In this document: positions 21,901 through 31,822 of the stretch, one piece after another
Layout: each line of letters opens with the position of its first letter
How positions within the stretch are numbered: position 1 is the stretch's first letter
Origin: Ottelia alismoides
Taxonomy: Eukaryota > Streptophyta > Magnoliopsida > Alismatales > Hydrocharitaceae
DNA length: 64,000 nucleotides
Assembly: GCA_037367405.1 (NCBI GenBank)
Contig: JAZKJV010010619.1
Coordinates: 186,001 to 250,000 of the forward strand
Direction of reading: 5' to 3'
Notes under the pieces: model-generated
Database searches by the model: none
Seen by the model: the letters and a program-made list of their open reading frames with translations, nothing else
Told to the model about the DNA's origin: nothing
Position numbers and translations under genes: made by a program

Positions 21901-22469
21901 ATATTAAATGTGGATTTCTGCAATTTCAAGAACTTCATATACAAAAGCAATAGCGTAGGGGCAAGTTTGCCACTCTTTTATAACCCTTTTGTATCATTAG
22001 ATATACGAAAGCAGTAGCATAGGGGCAAGTGGGCCACCCTTTTATAACCCTTTTATATCATTAGATATTGTAACTTTGGGTCTGGGACATGGAGGAACTA
22101 GCATATAGGTTAATGGAGATGAAATATCAAGTATTAAACCTGTGTTGTATTTGCCATTGTTAAAACATGTAACTCAAAATATTAGTTGTATCCCTGTCCA
22201 TTTCATATATATTTGCCAATTGATGCAGTACTTTGGTAAATCTACTCGATTTAATCATTGTCTCTTATATAAATGCTCCAGTTTCTCCAGATGCTAGGGT
22301 TTGTCTAACTCATGTTTTTGTCATTGCATTTAATCTCTCAAGATGAGCTATGGTAATTTCCAGCATGTGATATTCCTTTTCTTTGATTCAGAGACCTAGA
22401 AGCCAGACAAATGGGAAGATCCAAGATAATGGAAATCATCAGATCCATTCAGAAAGCAATATTTCTTAG
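6937..22469 (+). CDS. IPCS: Phosphatidylinositol:ceramide inositolphosphotransferase, 12 exons
   Basis: Coding exons: 6937-6969, 7057-7146, 19423-19509, 19601-19669, 20423-20503, 20574-20645, 20760-20820, 20898-21000, 21147-21242, 21318-21364, 21451-21596 and 22392-22469. All introns are GT-AG, the frame stays open, and the product is 320 aa, the usual family size. The enzyme moves phosphoinositol from phosphatidylinositol to ceramide, giving inositol phosphorylceramide and diacylglycerol; plant members act in Golgi/trans-Golgi membranes (family knowledge). Visible signatures: N-terminal [20 protein letters not shown] near 136-144, CGDLIFSSH (His181) and [13 protein letters not shown] (His222, Asp226), the lipid phosphatase-type catalytic triad. 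About six membrane segments run from residue 31 to 242, then a polar tail. The start is fixed by the conserved N-terminus. Intron 2 is 12,276 bp; the rest are 70-795 bp. Confidence 0.95.
7780..8400. other. Possible organelle-DNA insert (NUMT-like)
   Basis: This stretch has balanced base composition unlike the AT-rich intron around it. It reads like plant mitochondrial spacer or intron DNA, with tracts such as CCTTTCGGCGGCCAAAC and a 66-codon open frame at 8,156-8,356. I recognise no named mitochondrial gene. The call rests on texture only. Confidence 0.25.
9890..10005 (+). mobile_element. Possible SINE (tRNA-like promoter boxes)
   Basis: GATGGTAGCAATGTGCC resembles an A box, and AGGTTTAAATCTTTGG about 30 bases on resembles a B box. 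The intervening text is typical of plant tRNA-derived SINEs. No target duplication or clear tail was identified. Confidence 0.35.
10698..10842 (+). mobile_element. Short copia LTR (145 bp)
   Basis: Runs from TGTTGACAG to TTTCCACA and is followed at once by TGGTATCTAGCG, a degraded initiator-Met primer binding site. It contains TATATAAGAGAGCC, which is also found in the LTR of the - strand copia element at 18,707-18,840, so both belong to one short-LTR group. A C-rich leader (10,860-11,160) follows as in copia elements. No matching 3' LTR was seen. Confidence 0.65.
11285..11640 (+). mobile_element. LINE 3' end, 5'-truncated
   Basis: The + strand translates, with stops and frame shifts, to the tail of a plant LINE reverse transcriptase: [38 protein letters not shown], then DLSFSDLIS and [13 protein letters not shown] short TTG repeat near 11,620, typical of LINE ends, follows. 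The upstream polymerase part is missing, as expected from 5' truncation. It is not functional. Confidence 0.7.
12238..13047. mobile_element. hAT-type non-autonomous element, 810 bp
   Basis: The ends are CAAGGTTCAGGAAAGCGGT and the inverse of CAGTGTTCACGAAAGCGGT. The flanks carry an exact 8-bp target duplication, TTTATATG, at 12,230-12,237 and 13,048-13,055, as expected for hAT transposition. The right subterminal zone repeats TATGCGGCCGCACAG, giving four GCGGCCGC sites, and contains a second inner copy of the left-end motif at about 12,965. There is no transposase, so it needs an autonomous partner. Confidence 0.9.
14030..14490 (+). pseudogene. Copia RNase H remnant
   Basis: Broken + strand translation matches the end of a copia polyprotein: [10 protein letters not shown], then VFCDNQ, then [20 protein letters not shown] and [14 protein letters not shown]. 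These correspond to the ASKE..WMKKF, FCDNQSAI, HIDVRYH..RDVLE and GKFE signatures of the RNase H end. Several stops and frame shifts make it non-functional. The frames at 13,100-14,030 upstream are too decayed to name. Confidence 0.7.
14507..15172 (+). mobile_element. Possible 3' LTR of the decayed + strand copia element
   Basis: It starts at a TGTTGGGTTTATTCCC stretch just after the RNase H remnant and includes a TTATATAAAGGATAAATGG TATA-like zone and a GA-rich run (about 14,728-14,762). The position fits a 3' LTR. The right end is unclear because the - strand copia remnant abuts it. No second LTR was found. Confidence 0.35.
15173..15207 (-). mobile_element. 35-bp remnant of the 3' LTR
   Basis: Identical to the inner end of the 5' LTR (18,707-18,741) at 34 of 35 positions. 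A 13-bp direct repeat, ACTTAATGTGCAA, flanks it closely at 15,147-15,159 and 15,206-15,218. This marks the junction of the deletion that removed the 3' half of the element. Confidence 0.85.
15208..15527 (-). pseudogene. Copia reverse transcriptase, N-terminal part
   Basis: The - strand reads [59 protein letters not shown] and [13 protein letters not shown]. This is the standard start of a copia reverse transcriptase. A conserved Trp codon is now TGA (in YK*VFTV). The YVDD active-site region is missing through the deletion. Confidence 0.9.
15956..16890 (-). pseudogene. Copia integrase
   Basis: Pre-integrase zone [13 protein letters not shown] and CEAC, then the core with [10 protein letters not shown] and [18 protein letters not shown], then the C-terminal [25 protein letters not shown] and [10 protein letters not shown]. 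The second Asp and the Glu of the catalytic triad are visible; the first Asp appears as Glu in HVEIWGP. Stops at the HSF*GDV site and in the core break the frame. A Pro-rich linker leads on toward reverse transcriptase. Confidence 0.9.
16968..17177 (-). pseudogene. Copia aspartic protease
   Basis: Contains [12 protein letters not shown], the active-site motif of copia proteases with the zinc-knuckle gag just upstream, followed by [17 protein letters not shown]. It lies between gag and integrase as expected. Confidence 0.88.
17348..18290 (-). pseudogene. Copia gag
   Basis: Two overlapping frames (18,069-18,290 and 17,348-18,094) need one frame shift. The long frame carries [20 protein letters not shown], a gag helical domain, an Arg/Gly-rich stretch (about 185-205) and a CCHC zinc knuckle (Cys209, Cys212, His217, Cys222). 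Leader sequence 18,291-18,694 is GC-rich. Confidence 0.9.
18695..18706 (-). promoter_or_regulatory. Primer binding site (initiator Met tRNA)
   Basis: The - strand reads TGGTATCAGAGC directly next to the LTR end CCCAACA. This is the usual copia primer site complementary to initiator Met tRNA. Confidence 0.92.
18707..18840 (-). mobile_element. 5' LTR of the copia element (134 bp)
   Basis: On the - strand it runs TGTTATGATT ... CCCAACA, with CTATATAAGAGAGCC as a likely promoter. The inner boundary is fixed by the primer site; the outer one by the TG dinucleotide. Confidence 0.85.
21937..22064 (+). repeat. 64-bp tandem duplication in IPCS intron 11
   Basis: Two adjacent copies begin at 21,937 and 22,001 with ATATACAAAAGCAATAGC and ATATACGAAAGCAGTAGC, and share CTTTTATAACCCTTTT. 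A few substitutions separate them. Confidence 0.8.
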
Positions 22470-24652
22470 GGAAATGCTTTTGGTGGAGTAAACTGATCCC
22501 GGTGCAGTTTGTTCTCCAGCTTCTATTACTTGTAGGATTTTTTCGGAAGTGTTTATAGTACAGAAAAATTACAAGGAACAAAGTCTCATCATGTTGTATC
22601 TTGCAACAAGAAATTATGAAAAAATCCATGAAGTCCACTTCCTGACTGAGAAAAAGTAGGTAGCATACTAACACATTGTTCACTTGTTTTCGGATGTATA
22701 TATTTTATCGGAGCGATACAGTGATAGAAATTTATGTCATCTCATTATTGCCATTTTTTGTTGGCAAATTGTATTTGTTTATTTGATTGGCCCATATTAT
22801 ATTGTTCTTTCATTTGATATTTTTTTCTTTTTGCTTTTTGTAAAACCTGGACATCTCTTATAATGCTGATTTAAATTTGTTGTAGCATTTATTTGGCACT
22901 CTTACACAAGATACTGTCAATCAGTTTCCAAAGTTTAGCACCATTTTCATCAGACCAAAAAACCAACTACTAAGATAAATATTAAGCGATCAATAATGGT
23001 AATATTATAGAGTCTATATACTAATACTCTATTTATCTCTGAATATTTACCATGTTGGTAATAGGTGATCCAGGCAAGTGCAGATATCTCTTACGAAGAT
23101 GGTTTTGCAGGATAACGGTTGTCCAGTTAGGTGGTTTTCTGTTGTAGTTGATTTGTGATCTTTGCAAGAATATCGATTCCTCTGCAGGCTGGAATAAGAT
23201 GTCAGGACAACGTTGATAATCAACAAAGGCATAAGTTGATTTAGAGATAGCTTCAGTTGGCAGAGTGAATAAAAGTGTTTGCGATGTTAAGGATGTTGAA
23301 TTATAATTAATATGAGAATATGTGTAAAGGGGTAACACATTAACTCAATATGCAGAACATGAAGGTGAATCTAACTTCCTGAAAGTAGAAATTGGGGAAA
23401 TGGGCAATAGCACAGAAGTGAAGAAATTGGGGAAATGGACAATAGCACAGAAGTGTCGAAATAAAACAATTATCATGGTGGGGGTTTTGTCTCAATGATA
23501 TCTCGAAATGTAAAATTGTTTTTGACCTAGTGACTTTGATATGCCTTTTCTTTCTCAGGAAAAAGAAATTTATAAGGCATCAGTTGCTAGTTATAGCTTG
23601 TTAGGCTTACCTATCAACTTTGCGGTTTTTTATGTAGTTGATGTTATGTGAGAACACTGGAGACAAGAGAACAAGCCGTTGTATCATGCGGTTGTCTTTC
23701 ATTAGAGAACATAGTAGAATCTGCAATGTACTTCTGGCTGGCCAAACTGATGGGGGTTCTTTCATCATCCTTTTATTGCGGAGGTGGTAATTGTGAGGTT
23801 AGATAATAAGCATGCTGTTCAAGAGCCAGGCTACTTGAGTCGATGTTTTCTCATCTTTCGTATATTGAGACTTGCACTGCAATATGCAGAAAGGTAATCT
23901 CGAAGATGGATTTAGAACATGGATGTCACCTGTTCTCTACAATCAACTTCTGGATCAAACGTCAAATTTACGATTTTAATGTGAAAACCTCATTGGATGC
24001 ATCACCCTTAATGACTTACGCACTTGACGAGCTACTAGGCACATTTCATCTTAATTAGAATTTTATGATTTTCTGATGAACATAATACAATTTCTTGATA
24101 ATCTAAAAATGGGTCTACCAGATTCATCTATTGCTGGAAGGGGTGCAAGTCATGATCATCCAATGGAAATGAAATCTTAAATCAGCATGCGGAGATCCAT
24201 AAAATTCAACCTAACCAGTAATGTTATTTATAAAAATGAGAACCTCATAATTTGGAACATTGCTGTGTTTAATTGAGAATTTGGCTACTGAGCTGAAAGC
24301 CAGTTGGGACAAGTCTTTGATTTGTTGGATAGATGGCCACAAAACCATGATCATAAAAAAGCAAAATACCAGCAGTACATAATCACCCGCAACCACATTT
24401 CCAAACTCAGCACCAAATGATATATGACTATAACTATTTGACAACACAATATAAGTCATGCACGTAGATACGCAAATAAACAGTAACATTATCAACCAAA
24501 ACGACATGTGTTACCCGAAGAGCTGCTCCCAGAAGGAGGTAGCCATCCATGGTACCATTGTTGTCCATCTTTCTACACCGCTTCTTCTGCGGGGCATGTT
24601 GGGCAAGAGCCAAGATGGAACCAAATTCGTAGCAATGGTAAATGTAGAGTTC
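22470..24652. other. Intergenic space between convergent genes
   Basis: Holds the 3' untranslated regions of IPCS (from the left) and the RING-CH gene (from the right). The short open frames at 23,033-23,338 and 23,843-24,058 have no recognised features. No transposon ends were seen. Confidence 0.5.
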
Positions 24653-26439
24653 TTAACCGGGCACATTGAAATGAAAGAGCCAAGATATAACAAACGCAAA
24701 GACCATGCATGCGAGGAGGAAGTTGAGGAAGCGGTGCCCCTGCCAGAAGCTCTGTGGTTCCGTTGGCGGTGTCGGAGGAGGGTTGCTGCTAGTTTCATTC
24801 CACTGCTCAACTGTCTCTGCTTCGGCTGCACCGACAACATTCTTGGCAGCCGATCCACAGATCTCACAGATTCTGACATTTATAAAGAGGAGAAGAAGAA
24901 AATTAATGCCTCAACAGTAGGAAAAATAATTGATATGTCAAGAAAAATAATTAAGATCTGGATCTGCCAGTAGTGTCTTTGATACCATGATGATGGGTAA
25001 GAAATTTAGTAAACATAAGTGGGAAAAAATATTCATCATGGTCAAGACTTATGGACATAATCCAGACCAGTCTTAGATGACAGTGCTACTAAACAAGATC
25101 TACAAGCTGTTCATAGTTTCCATGTGATGAGATATAAAACCAAAGAAAAGGGGGAGACAACAAGTGGTCCAATACTAAAGCGAGTTGTATGTGGCAATGG
25201 AGGCTGTCTATTTTGCAAGCAGCCAAAATGGCGGGGCGCACCATCCACGACAGACATGGCATGGTTCACTTGAAACTGCAGTTGCTTGTGAGCTATGGCT
25301 GCACAGAGCAGATGTGTGCCCCTATCCATTAGTTTGGGTAATTTGCAATCTCAATCTTAGATCAAGTATGCAACCAAACATGGTTTTTGTTAGATGTATG
25401 ATGCACAAGTTGCATTAAAAAAAGTTGGAGGAACCCTAGATCATGATTTTGCATCTCTGCTCTCCAGTACTAAAGTTTATCTGACATGACCAAAGGATGC
25501 ATGCATGAAAAATGTGGGAACTTGATAGAATCTGAACGCATTAAAGATTCTGGACTTCCTGGATGCTGCAACAAGTAGTACCATGTCTAGAATAAGATCA
25601 ACGAAAGGGGAAGCATGACTGGAAAAGATAACTCATGTCTAAGATTACAATTGTTGTGAGTACCATCCCTTCACTTTATCACTTTTGTCAACAAAGGCTT
25701 TTCATGAATGGAGGAAGAGTGTACACTCTTTGGAACATGAATGAAAATTAAGCTCTCACATGTCTTCTCTCTTTATTCAAAAGCATATGCAGTCGAACTT
25801 TTTCGATGGCCTTCTTCAAGATCTCCGCTTTCCATTTTTATTTTCAGATTCAGAATATGTAAGTTGTGCTTTTTGGTTTGTATGGCAATCAAAACATGCC
25901 ACAGAAGAAGATAAATTCTGAATCTTTTTGGAACCGAACAACATAATGTTACTATGTCAGAATTCTCATATTCAAATTGCTTACTTGTTTCCCTTGATCT
26001 TAAACCATGTCTCAGCGCATTGCTTATGAGCTGCACCAAGATCATGCTTGCAGGAGCAGCCCAACTCGATGGGGATCCCCGACTCCGGCGTCCCCTCCAG
26101 GCTAAGTTGGCATATCCTGCAATCCTTCTCTGGCTTTACATGGTCAGCCTTCACCTCCAGAATACCCATCTCCAGGTCGATTTCGTGCGAACAATCGGAC
26201 GCGGAGGAGCACCTGCATGACTCCGGAGCCCCTCCGATCTCTGGAAACGAAACGCAAGAGGGCCGACCCTCTTCGAAAGATGATCCTGCACAATTGGAAT
26301 TGTAAGGGGAACGCCATGACTGGTCCTCTGCATCAGAGAAGCACAGGCTCTCGTCGTCGGTCTCGTTGGCTGCCGCGGTTTCTGGCAGGTGCATCTCCTT
26401 CTCACTGTCCTCATTGGATTTATCTCCTGTTGTTGCCAT
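24653..26439 (-). CDS. RING-CH (RINGv) zinc-finger protein, putative membrane E3 ubiquitin ligase
   Basis: Two coding exons on the - strand, 26439-25985 and 24872-24653, joined by a 1,112-bp GT-AG intron; 224 aa. The RING-CH finger is complete across the splice: Cys107, Cys110, Cys128, Cys130, His138, Cys141, Cys154, Cys157, with spacing of C-x2-C-x17-C-x-C-x7-H-x2-C-x12-C-x2-C. The acidic, Ser-rich N-terminus looks disordered. The C-terminus, SFWQGHRFLNFLLACMVFAF and on to NVPG, has one membrane segment at about 202-220 and is highly conserved in this plant subfamily. Such proteins are expected to ubiquitinate membrane-linked targets; the substrate is unknown. I chose the ATG at 26,439; an in-frame ATG at 26,496 would add 19 residues but may lie beyond a 5'-UTR splice acceptor (CCTATGCAG, exon from 26,468). 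Confidence 0.93.
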
Positions 26440-27140
26440 TTCTACTCTTGTTGGGCATCGATCCCCTTCTGCATAGGTGGGAATAGAGGTGGACAAGAAA
26501 CCAGAACTAAAGCTGATGTGGGAACTTTAGTGAACAGAAGCAATGGAGTGGTTCAGATGACCAAGCAAACCAATGTCAGCACATGAAAGCAAAGATCTGA
26601 TCATGAGCAAACCCCAAAAATCGAAAATCTCATACGATGGCCAAGTATTGAACATCAAAGCAAAACCCTCAAGACCCACATTCTGAAATATCATGCGATG
26701 GTCTAAAAATCCCACCTTTTATCGAAACCCTAATATCAATGCCAGCAAAGGTGAGGCCTTTGGTGGAGCAATCGATGGTACAGATGGGGATAAAAGTGCA
26801 ACTATTTGAAGGGGGGCGGAAATCTATCTGCTGCTCTAGTGGAGTACAGTGCATTACCAACATGAAGCAGATGGGAAATCTATCTGCTACTCTACTGGAG
26901 AACAGTGCATTCCCAACATAAAGGTGATGGGAGAGAAGAAGCAGCAGAAATAAAAAAACATATATATGATAGGAACTCGAACAAAGAAGAGAGAGGTAGA
27001 GGAGAAAGGGGAGGAGGATCCGCCAAACCAACAACCCTTCTTTGTAGGTGCTACAGAGGCAGTGATGGAACACAAGATGAGCAGATGAAACAAAGACAAG
27101 ACATGAGAGAGAGAGGGAGGGAGGGAGAGGACTAGGGTCT
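26440..27140 (-). promoter_or_regulatory. Likely 5' leader intron, leader exon and promoter of the RING-CH gene
   Basis: A candidate acceptor ends at 26,469 on the - strand. Further up, 27,030-27,140 reads on the - strand as a CT-rich leader (CTCTCCCTCCCTCC), common in plant 5' UTRs. The transcription start and donor site were not fixed. Confidence 0.45.
26818..26929. repeat. 56-bp tandem duplication upstream of the RING-CH gene
   Basis: Two adjacent copies start with GGAAATCTATCTGCT at 26,818 and 26,874 and share CAGTGCATT and CCAACAT. They differ at a handful of positions. They lie in the inferred leader intron. Confidence 0.8.
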
Positions 27141-28573
27141 TCAAGGTGAGGAAGAGGGTGGTGGTAAACTAAACTATTTAGGCAATTCCATCTCTCTTCT
27201 TTTTCTTCTCCCTCCTCTGCCTAGTTCTTCCTAGATTCTCTCTCTTTCTTCTACTTTAAATTATTAGCTAGTTTATATTAGCATGGCATGACTGAGTCTG
27301 TGACATGACCTTGTAGAGCTCTCCCAAAGTTTTACTTCCTTTTCAATTCTGGTCCCTGAAGTTTCCATAACACCCAATAAATTTTTGGAGTGCAGAGGAG
27401 GGAAAGAAGAAGAGAGTGGATCTATATGTTTGTTTTCTTCTGTCCTGCCCCCACACATCTGCATTACCCTCTGTCCAGTATTTTCTACTCATCAGATTTT
27501 TCATATCTATCTTGGATAAATTATTCATCGCATATATGAGGTTTGTGGAGTTTTTTTAATCAAGATCCTTGTGTGTGATGGGCAAGCTTCAAGCATGTGC
27601 ATCGGATCTTTATGGAGGAGCCCCCTCTGTTTTTGGAAGAAAAACAGCACAAATTAAATGGCAAAGGTGCTGTGGCTTGAAATTGAAGCTTCTTTCCTTT
27701 GGAAAAAGGAACACATCACATCACATGCTGCTGCATCAAGTTAAGTTGGCTTTGTTTGGATGGTCCATGTTGTGGAACATCAAAGAATAAGGAGAAACAG
27801 GTGCACCACTTATTGCATATGAGGGGATTTGGTGGCCAATCACAACCACCCTTTGTTGGTAGGAAGATGAAGGGGATGGGTAGTGATTAGTTGGGAATAG
27901 ATAATTATGGGATTGAGTCGATCGCAAGCGTTTCTTCATCCATACATCACGCCATTTTCCTTCTGCCTTTTTTGTTGCTTGCACTCAGCAGATACTGTTC
28001 GTATTGTTCTTGTGTAGTTTTTTTTTGTTGGTATAATTTTTTTGGTCGGTCATTGTATCGTCTCCATCACAAAAGATTGGGGATGCTTTGGAGAGAGAGA
28101 CGATTGATAAGGTTTTGTTTGGCATAGTCACGTTTGGTATCTGCCTTTCATGTCTCGCTGACGATCATAAACCTGTGTGATTTTTCACAACTGGAGTTAA
28201 AATCTAATGGGACTTTCTTTTCCCTGATGAATAAACTGATTTTGCTTTGGAGTAATCGTGTTCATTGACTTGTTAGTCTTCCTCGTGGTCATGGTCTTGA
28301 TGAATGGATAGAAACTTGATTGGGCTTTTGTTCAATTTCTCCATTGTGTTCAATCAGCTCTTTTATGTGCTAATACTTGGGGCCGTTTGGGTTGGGGGTA
28401 TCCTTGCAAATTTTGAGTTCTCTTTCTCTCATGCATTCTCCATTCATTTACAACTCCATTTATTCTCTCTTTTATCATGTTAACTCACTCTCTCTTTCTC
28501 TTTACCGTTCTCCCACTTTACTTATTTTAAGATAATTTTTAAGGTTATTTACACCCATAATCCTTAATTTTTT
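27141..28573. other. Intergenic sequence, no gene recognised
   Basis: Short open frames at 27,569-28,127 have no family features. At 28,379 GGGGCCGTTTGGGTTGGGGG looks like one end of a Tourist-like MITE, without a clear partner. A GTTATTTACACCC segment is present twice in tandem at 28,538-28,590. Confidence 0.4.
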
Positions 28574-28771
28574 AAGGTTATTTACACCCATAACCCTTAG
28601 TAATTTCGTAATTACCCTAAGAACCATCGATAATCACGAATTACACCCAAGATCTTGAATAACCGCTTCGTTTTACACCCATAGCCTTATGTTACTTTAG
28701 TTCATTAACTCAACGAGATGGCTGAGTTAATCTAACCCAATCCGTGATCTAACGAATGAGATTAATAAAAA

Positions 28772-29044
28772 GGGTTTTTATCAATTGTGCCCCTCCGAGA
28801 TATCGCAATATCAGTTATGCCCCTATCTTTTTGGTAATATCAGTTGTGCCTCTGAATTCTTGCCAATATTTCACTTGTGCCCCTCGGAGGGGCATAACTG
28901 ATAAAAATCTTTTATCAGTTATGCCCCTCCGAGGGGCACAAGTGAAATATTGGCAAGAATTCGGGGGCACAACTGATATTACCAAAAAGATAGGGGCATA
29001 ACTGATATTGCGATATCTCGAAGGGGCACAAATGATAAAATCCC
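28772..29044. mobile_element. Near-perfect foldback element, 273 bp, 9-bp target duplication
   Basis: Begins GGGTTTTTATCA and ends TGATAAAATCCC, and folds back over almost its whole length; for example TTGCCAATATTTCACTTGTG on the left pairs with CACAAGTGAAATATTGGCAA on the right. An exact 9-bp duplication, TAATAAAAA, flanks it (28,763-28,771 and 29,045-29,053), as in Mutator-like elements. It has no coding capacity. Confidence 0.9.
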
Positions 29045-29055
29045 TAATAAAAAAA

Positions 29056-29819
29056 GAAAGGAAAGAAAGGAGGAGGTGGGTTTGATCCTGGAGCTTCCAG
29101 CTGGCGGTGGGGTCTTTCATGGAAGGCGGCAAGCAGTGATGGGGGTAGGTGGGTGGTGGTGCACGCAGGGGAGATATCCAACCTGGGCTTGGCCTGGAGT
29201 GGCAGGCAGGGAGTCAAGCCGCTGGAGCTTGCAGGGGTTGAGGGGGAGGATGTTGGAGCTTGAGGGCGAGCGATGGGAGGGGGAAGGGTTGCAGGGTGGA
29301 GCATGCACGGGGGTGGGGCTGCAGGTACCTGGACGTTCGGTCCATTAGGTTGAGGACAAGTAGATTGGACCTCTCTGAGATGAGAGTGTTGCGATGCCAC
29401 CCATAGGGGGGTGGGGCTGCTGGGCGGAGAACCTGCACGAGGGCAGGGGGTGAGGCTGCAGGGCGGGCGCGGGGGGTGGGGGGCGCTGAGTGGAGGTGCT
29501 TTGGGTGTTAGGGGGTGCTGGAGCTTGTGGGCGAGCGGCGGGTAGGGGAGAGGGTTGCATGGCGGAGGCATGTGCAGGGGGAGGGGGGAGGGTTGCATGG
29601 CGGAGGCATGTGCAGGGGCAGGGGGTGGGGCTGCAAGGCGGAGGTGGATGCGAGGGCAGATGTGGGGCTGCAGGGCAGAGGGCGCGCGCAGGGGCAGGGG
29701 GTGCTGGAGCTTGCGGGCAAGCGGCGGGAGGGGGTGAGGGCTGCAGAGAGGAGGCGCGTGTGGGGGCAGGGGGTTGGGCTACAGGGCAGAGGCGTGCGCT
29801 GGGGTAGGGGGTGGGGCTG
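29056..29819. repeat. G-rich degenerate minisatellite
   Basis: The + strand is a run of imperfect units containing GGCAGGGGGTGGGGCTGCAG and GCGGAGGC-type pieces. Runs of three to five G recur throughout, so G-quadruplex folding is plausible. The long open frames here on both strands (Pro/Ala-rich on -, Gly/Arg-rich on +) follow from the composition. The retrotransposon inserted at its right edge. Confidence 0.75.
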
Positions 29820-30888
29820 TGATAAACCAAAAAATTGCGCGGTCATGTATTCCACACAAGGCGGGAACACAATCGATGCGTTGACCACTCAAAAATCCGA
29901 ATTTAATCAACAATTAACCCACAAATAATATCAAGCAGTGGAAATCAAAGTGTGGAGTTAAAATTTATCATAACTCTAAAAAATATGTGTATAGGGCAAG
30001 TAATGTAGAGTGTCGAACACAGGAAGCAAACAGGTAGATCGGGGCAATCAAGCTCAAATGCGAATGTGATGTATTTATCTATACAAGTGCCATTTTTGTG
30101 GGTTTTTAATTTTTTTATTTTTATTTGATTTCTAAATATTCAAATGTTTTTTGTAGTTTATATTTATAAATAAAATTATAGTAGTAATTATAATATAAAT
30201 AATAATGACAGAGATATATAGATATCTAGATCTACTAAGAGAGATATATAAATGAAAGAAATAAAGAAAATATTTTGGGATTTTTTTTAAATAAGTCAAA
30301 TAACTTCAAAATAAATATTCTAAAATATTTTTGATGTTTAAATTAATTTTGCAAATGTTTTTAGAATTTGTTTAAAAAAGAGCAAGTAATAAAATAAAAC
30401 GGGCAATTCTAAACTTGGAAAAATAAGGCAAATAGGACACTCAAAAAAGTACTACCAATAGTTCAAAATGAAGTCCTAAAATTATACCTATATTTTTCCT
30501 AGATAGAGAAGATTATATCAAAGAAAACATGACTTTGTTTTTGGGTTTTTGACACTATTTCAATTTTTAGTGATTTTTGCAAATTTTAAAGTGTTTTTGG
30601 GTTTTCAGACACTAGACCTAATATTACTGAATGCCTTTTGGATATGATATAGATATAGTATTTTTTTGGTTTTTTTCTAAGATGTAATGAATATATTAAA
30701 AATAAAAGACAGCAGGATGGTAGAAATGATGTTTTTGATTTTTTTGACTACTCAAACACTAGGATAAAAATACAATAAAAATCTTTAATTGTAGAACAAA
30801 CTCAAGGGCACACGGGCATATTTTTAGATTTTCAAATAGATAAAAGATGCTCAAGAAATAAATCAATCACTCGAAATATTGTAGAAAT

Positions 30889-31822
30889 CAAGGTTGCAGA
30901 AGTCGGCAGTCGGTACTCGGTCGGCATGGTCACTGACTAAGGATTAATCGGCAGTCGGGAGAGTAATCGGATTTAGTCGAGCATTAGTCGGTTTTGAATT
31001 TTTTAATTATTTTAAATATATAAATCAAGTTTTATAATATATACTCTCATTTATATTCATATATTTAGCAGTTTTAATATTTTTGAGAGCTTAAAAAATT
31101 ATAGCAACAAAAGAAAAAATGAAGCAAGTTAAGAACAACATGTTTGGTTCATAGCACGGACAAAATGTTAAGAACAAAATGTTTGGTACATAACACGAGT
31201 TGAAGTTAGAAATAAATTAATACAAAGCTAATCAATAACCACAAAAGGTAAATAACCTAAGTTACCTAACTATCATGCAAATCAACAAGAAGTATCTAAG
31301 TTAACGAACATTTAGGCGTAATAAACACAATTCTAATCTTATATAAGTTAACCAACATGAAATTAAATCAGAAAGTTTTAAGTAAAATTATCCAGGATAG
31401 TATATTAATTAGTTGTTTTATATCTAGATGAAAAACTATAATTTAAAGTACATAAGTATACATAATTTTCTTATAATTTTTATTTAACATTTTTAGTGTT
31501 TTTTGTTTTTATATTTTTAATTTATTTGTGAGTTATACTTATTAGATGTAACCTTAAGTATCTCATCTTATTGTCTAACAACAAGCCCTAAATCTCATCT
31601 AATTCTAAACGGGTAATCGAGTTTATGGTTAGCGCCGAAACATATATCCGAAATCCCTAAGCAAAAGTCAGCTGAGAAATCTCTATGCAAAAGTCGGCCG
31701 ACTAGGCCCACTAATCGGGCGATTAATCGGGTCTGACCGACTATTGGCCGATTTGGCCTAGTCGAGTCGGGTACCCCCCCGACTCGACTAGTCGGCCTAG
31801 TCGGCCGATTTTTACAACAGTG
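30889..31822. mobile_element. hAT-type non-autonomous element, 934 bp, in the 3' LTR
   Basis: Begins CAAGGTTGCAGAAGTCGGC; the right end inverted is CACTGTTGTAAAAATCGGC. An exact 8-bp duplication, GTAGAAAT, flanks it (30,881-30,888 and 31,823-31,830). The other LTR has a single unbroken site, ATAGAAAT (45,577-45,584). Both subterminal zones repeat TCGGC/AGTCGG words, as in the 810-bp hAT-type element at 12,238. It has no transposase. Confidence 0.92.

Noticed and set aside
24458..24973. 171-codon + strand frame and 122-codon - strand frame at 24,511-24,879
   Set aside because: Both are shadows of RING-CH exon 2, whose true frame gives the conserved membrane segment and ends at 24,653.
29345..29888. 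Long Pro/Ala-rich open frames on the - strand and Gly/Arg-rich ones on the + strand
   Set aside because: They follow from the G-rich minisatellite. Several frames are open at once on both strands, and no domain is present.
31690..31810. Repeated TCGGC words, considered as a CRISPR-like array
   Set aside because: Spacing is irregular, there are no spacers, and they are subterminal repeats of a hAT-type element in a plant genome.
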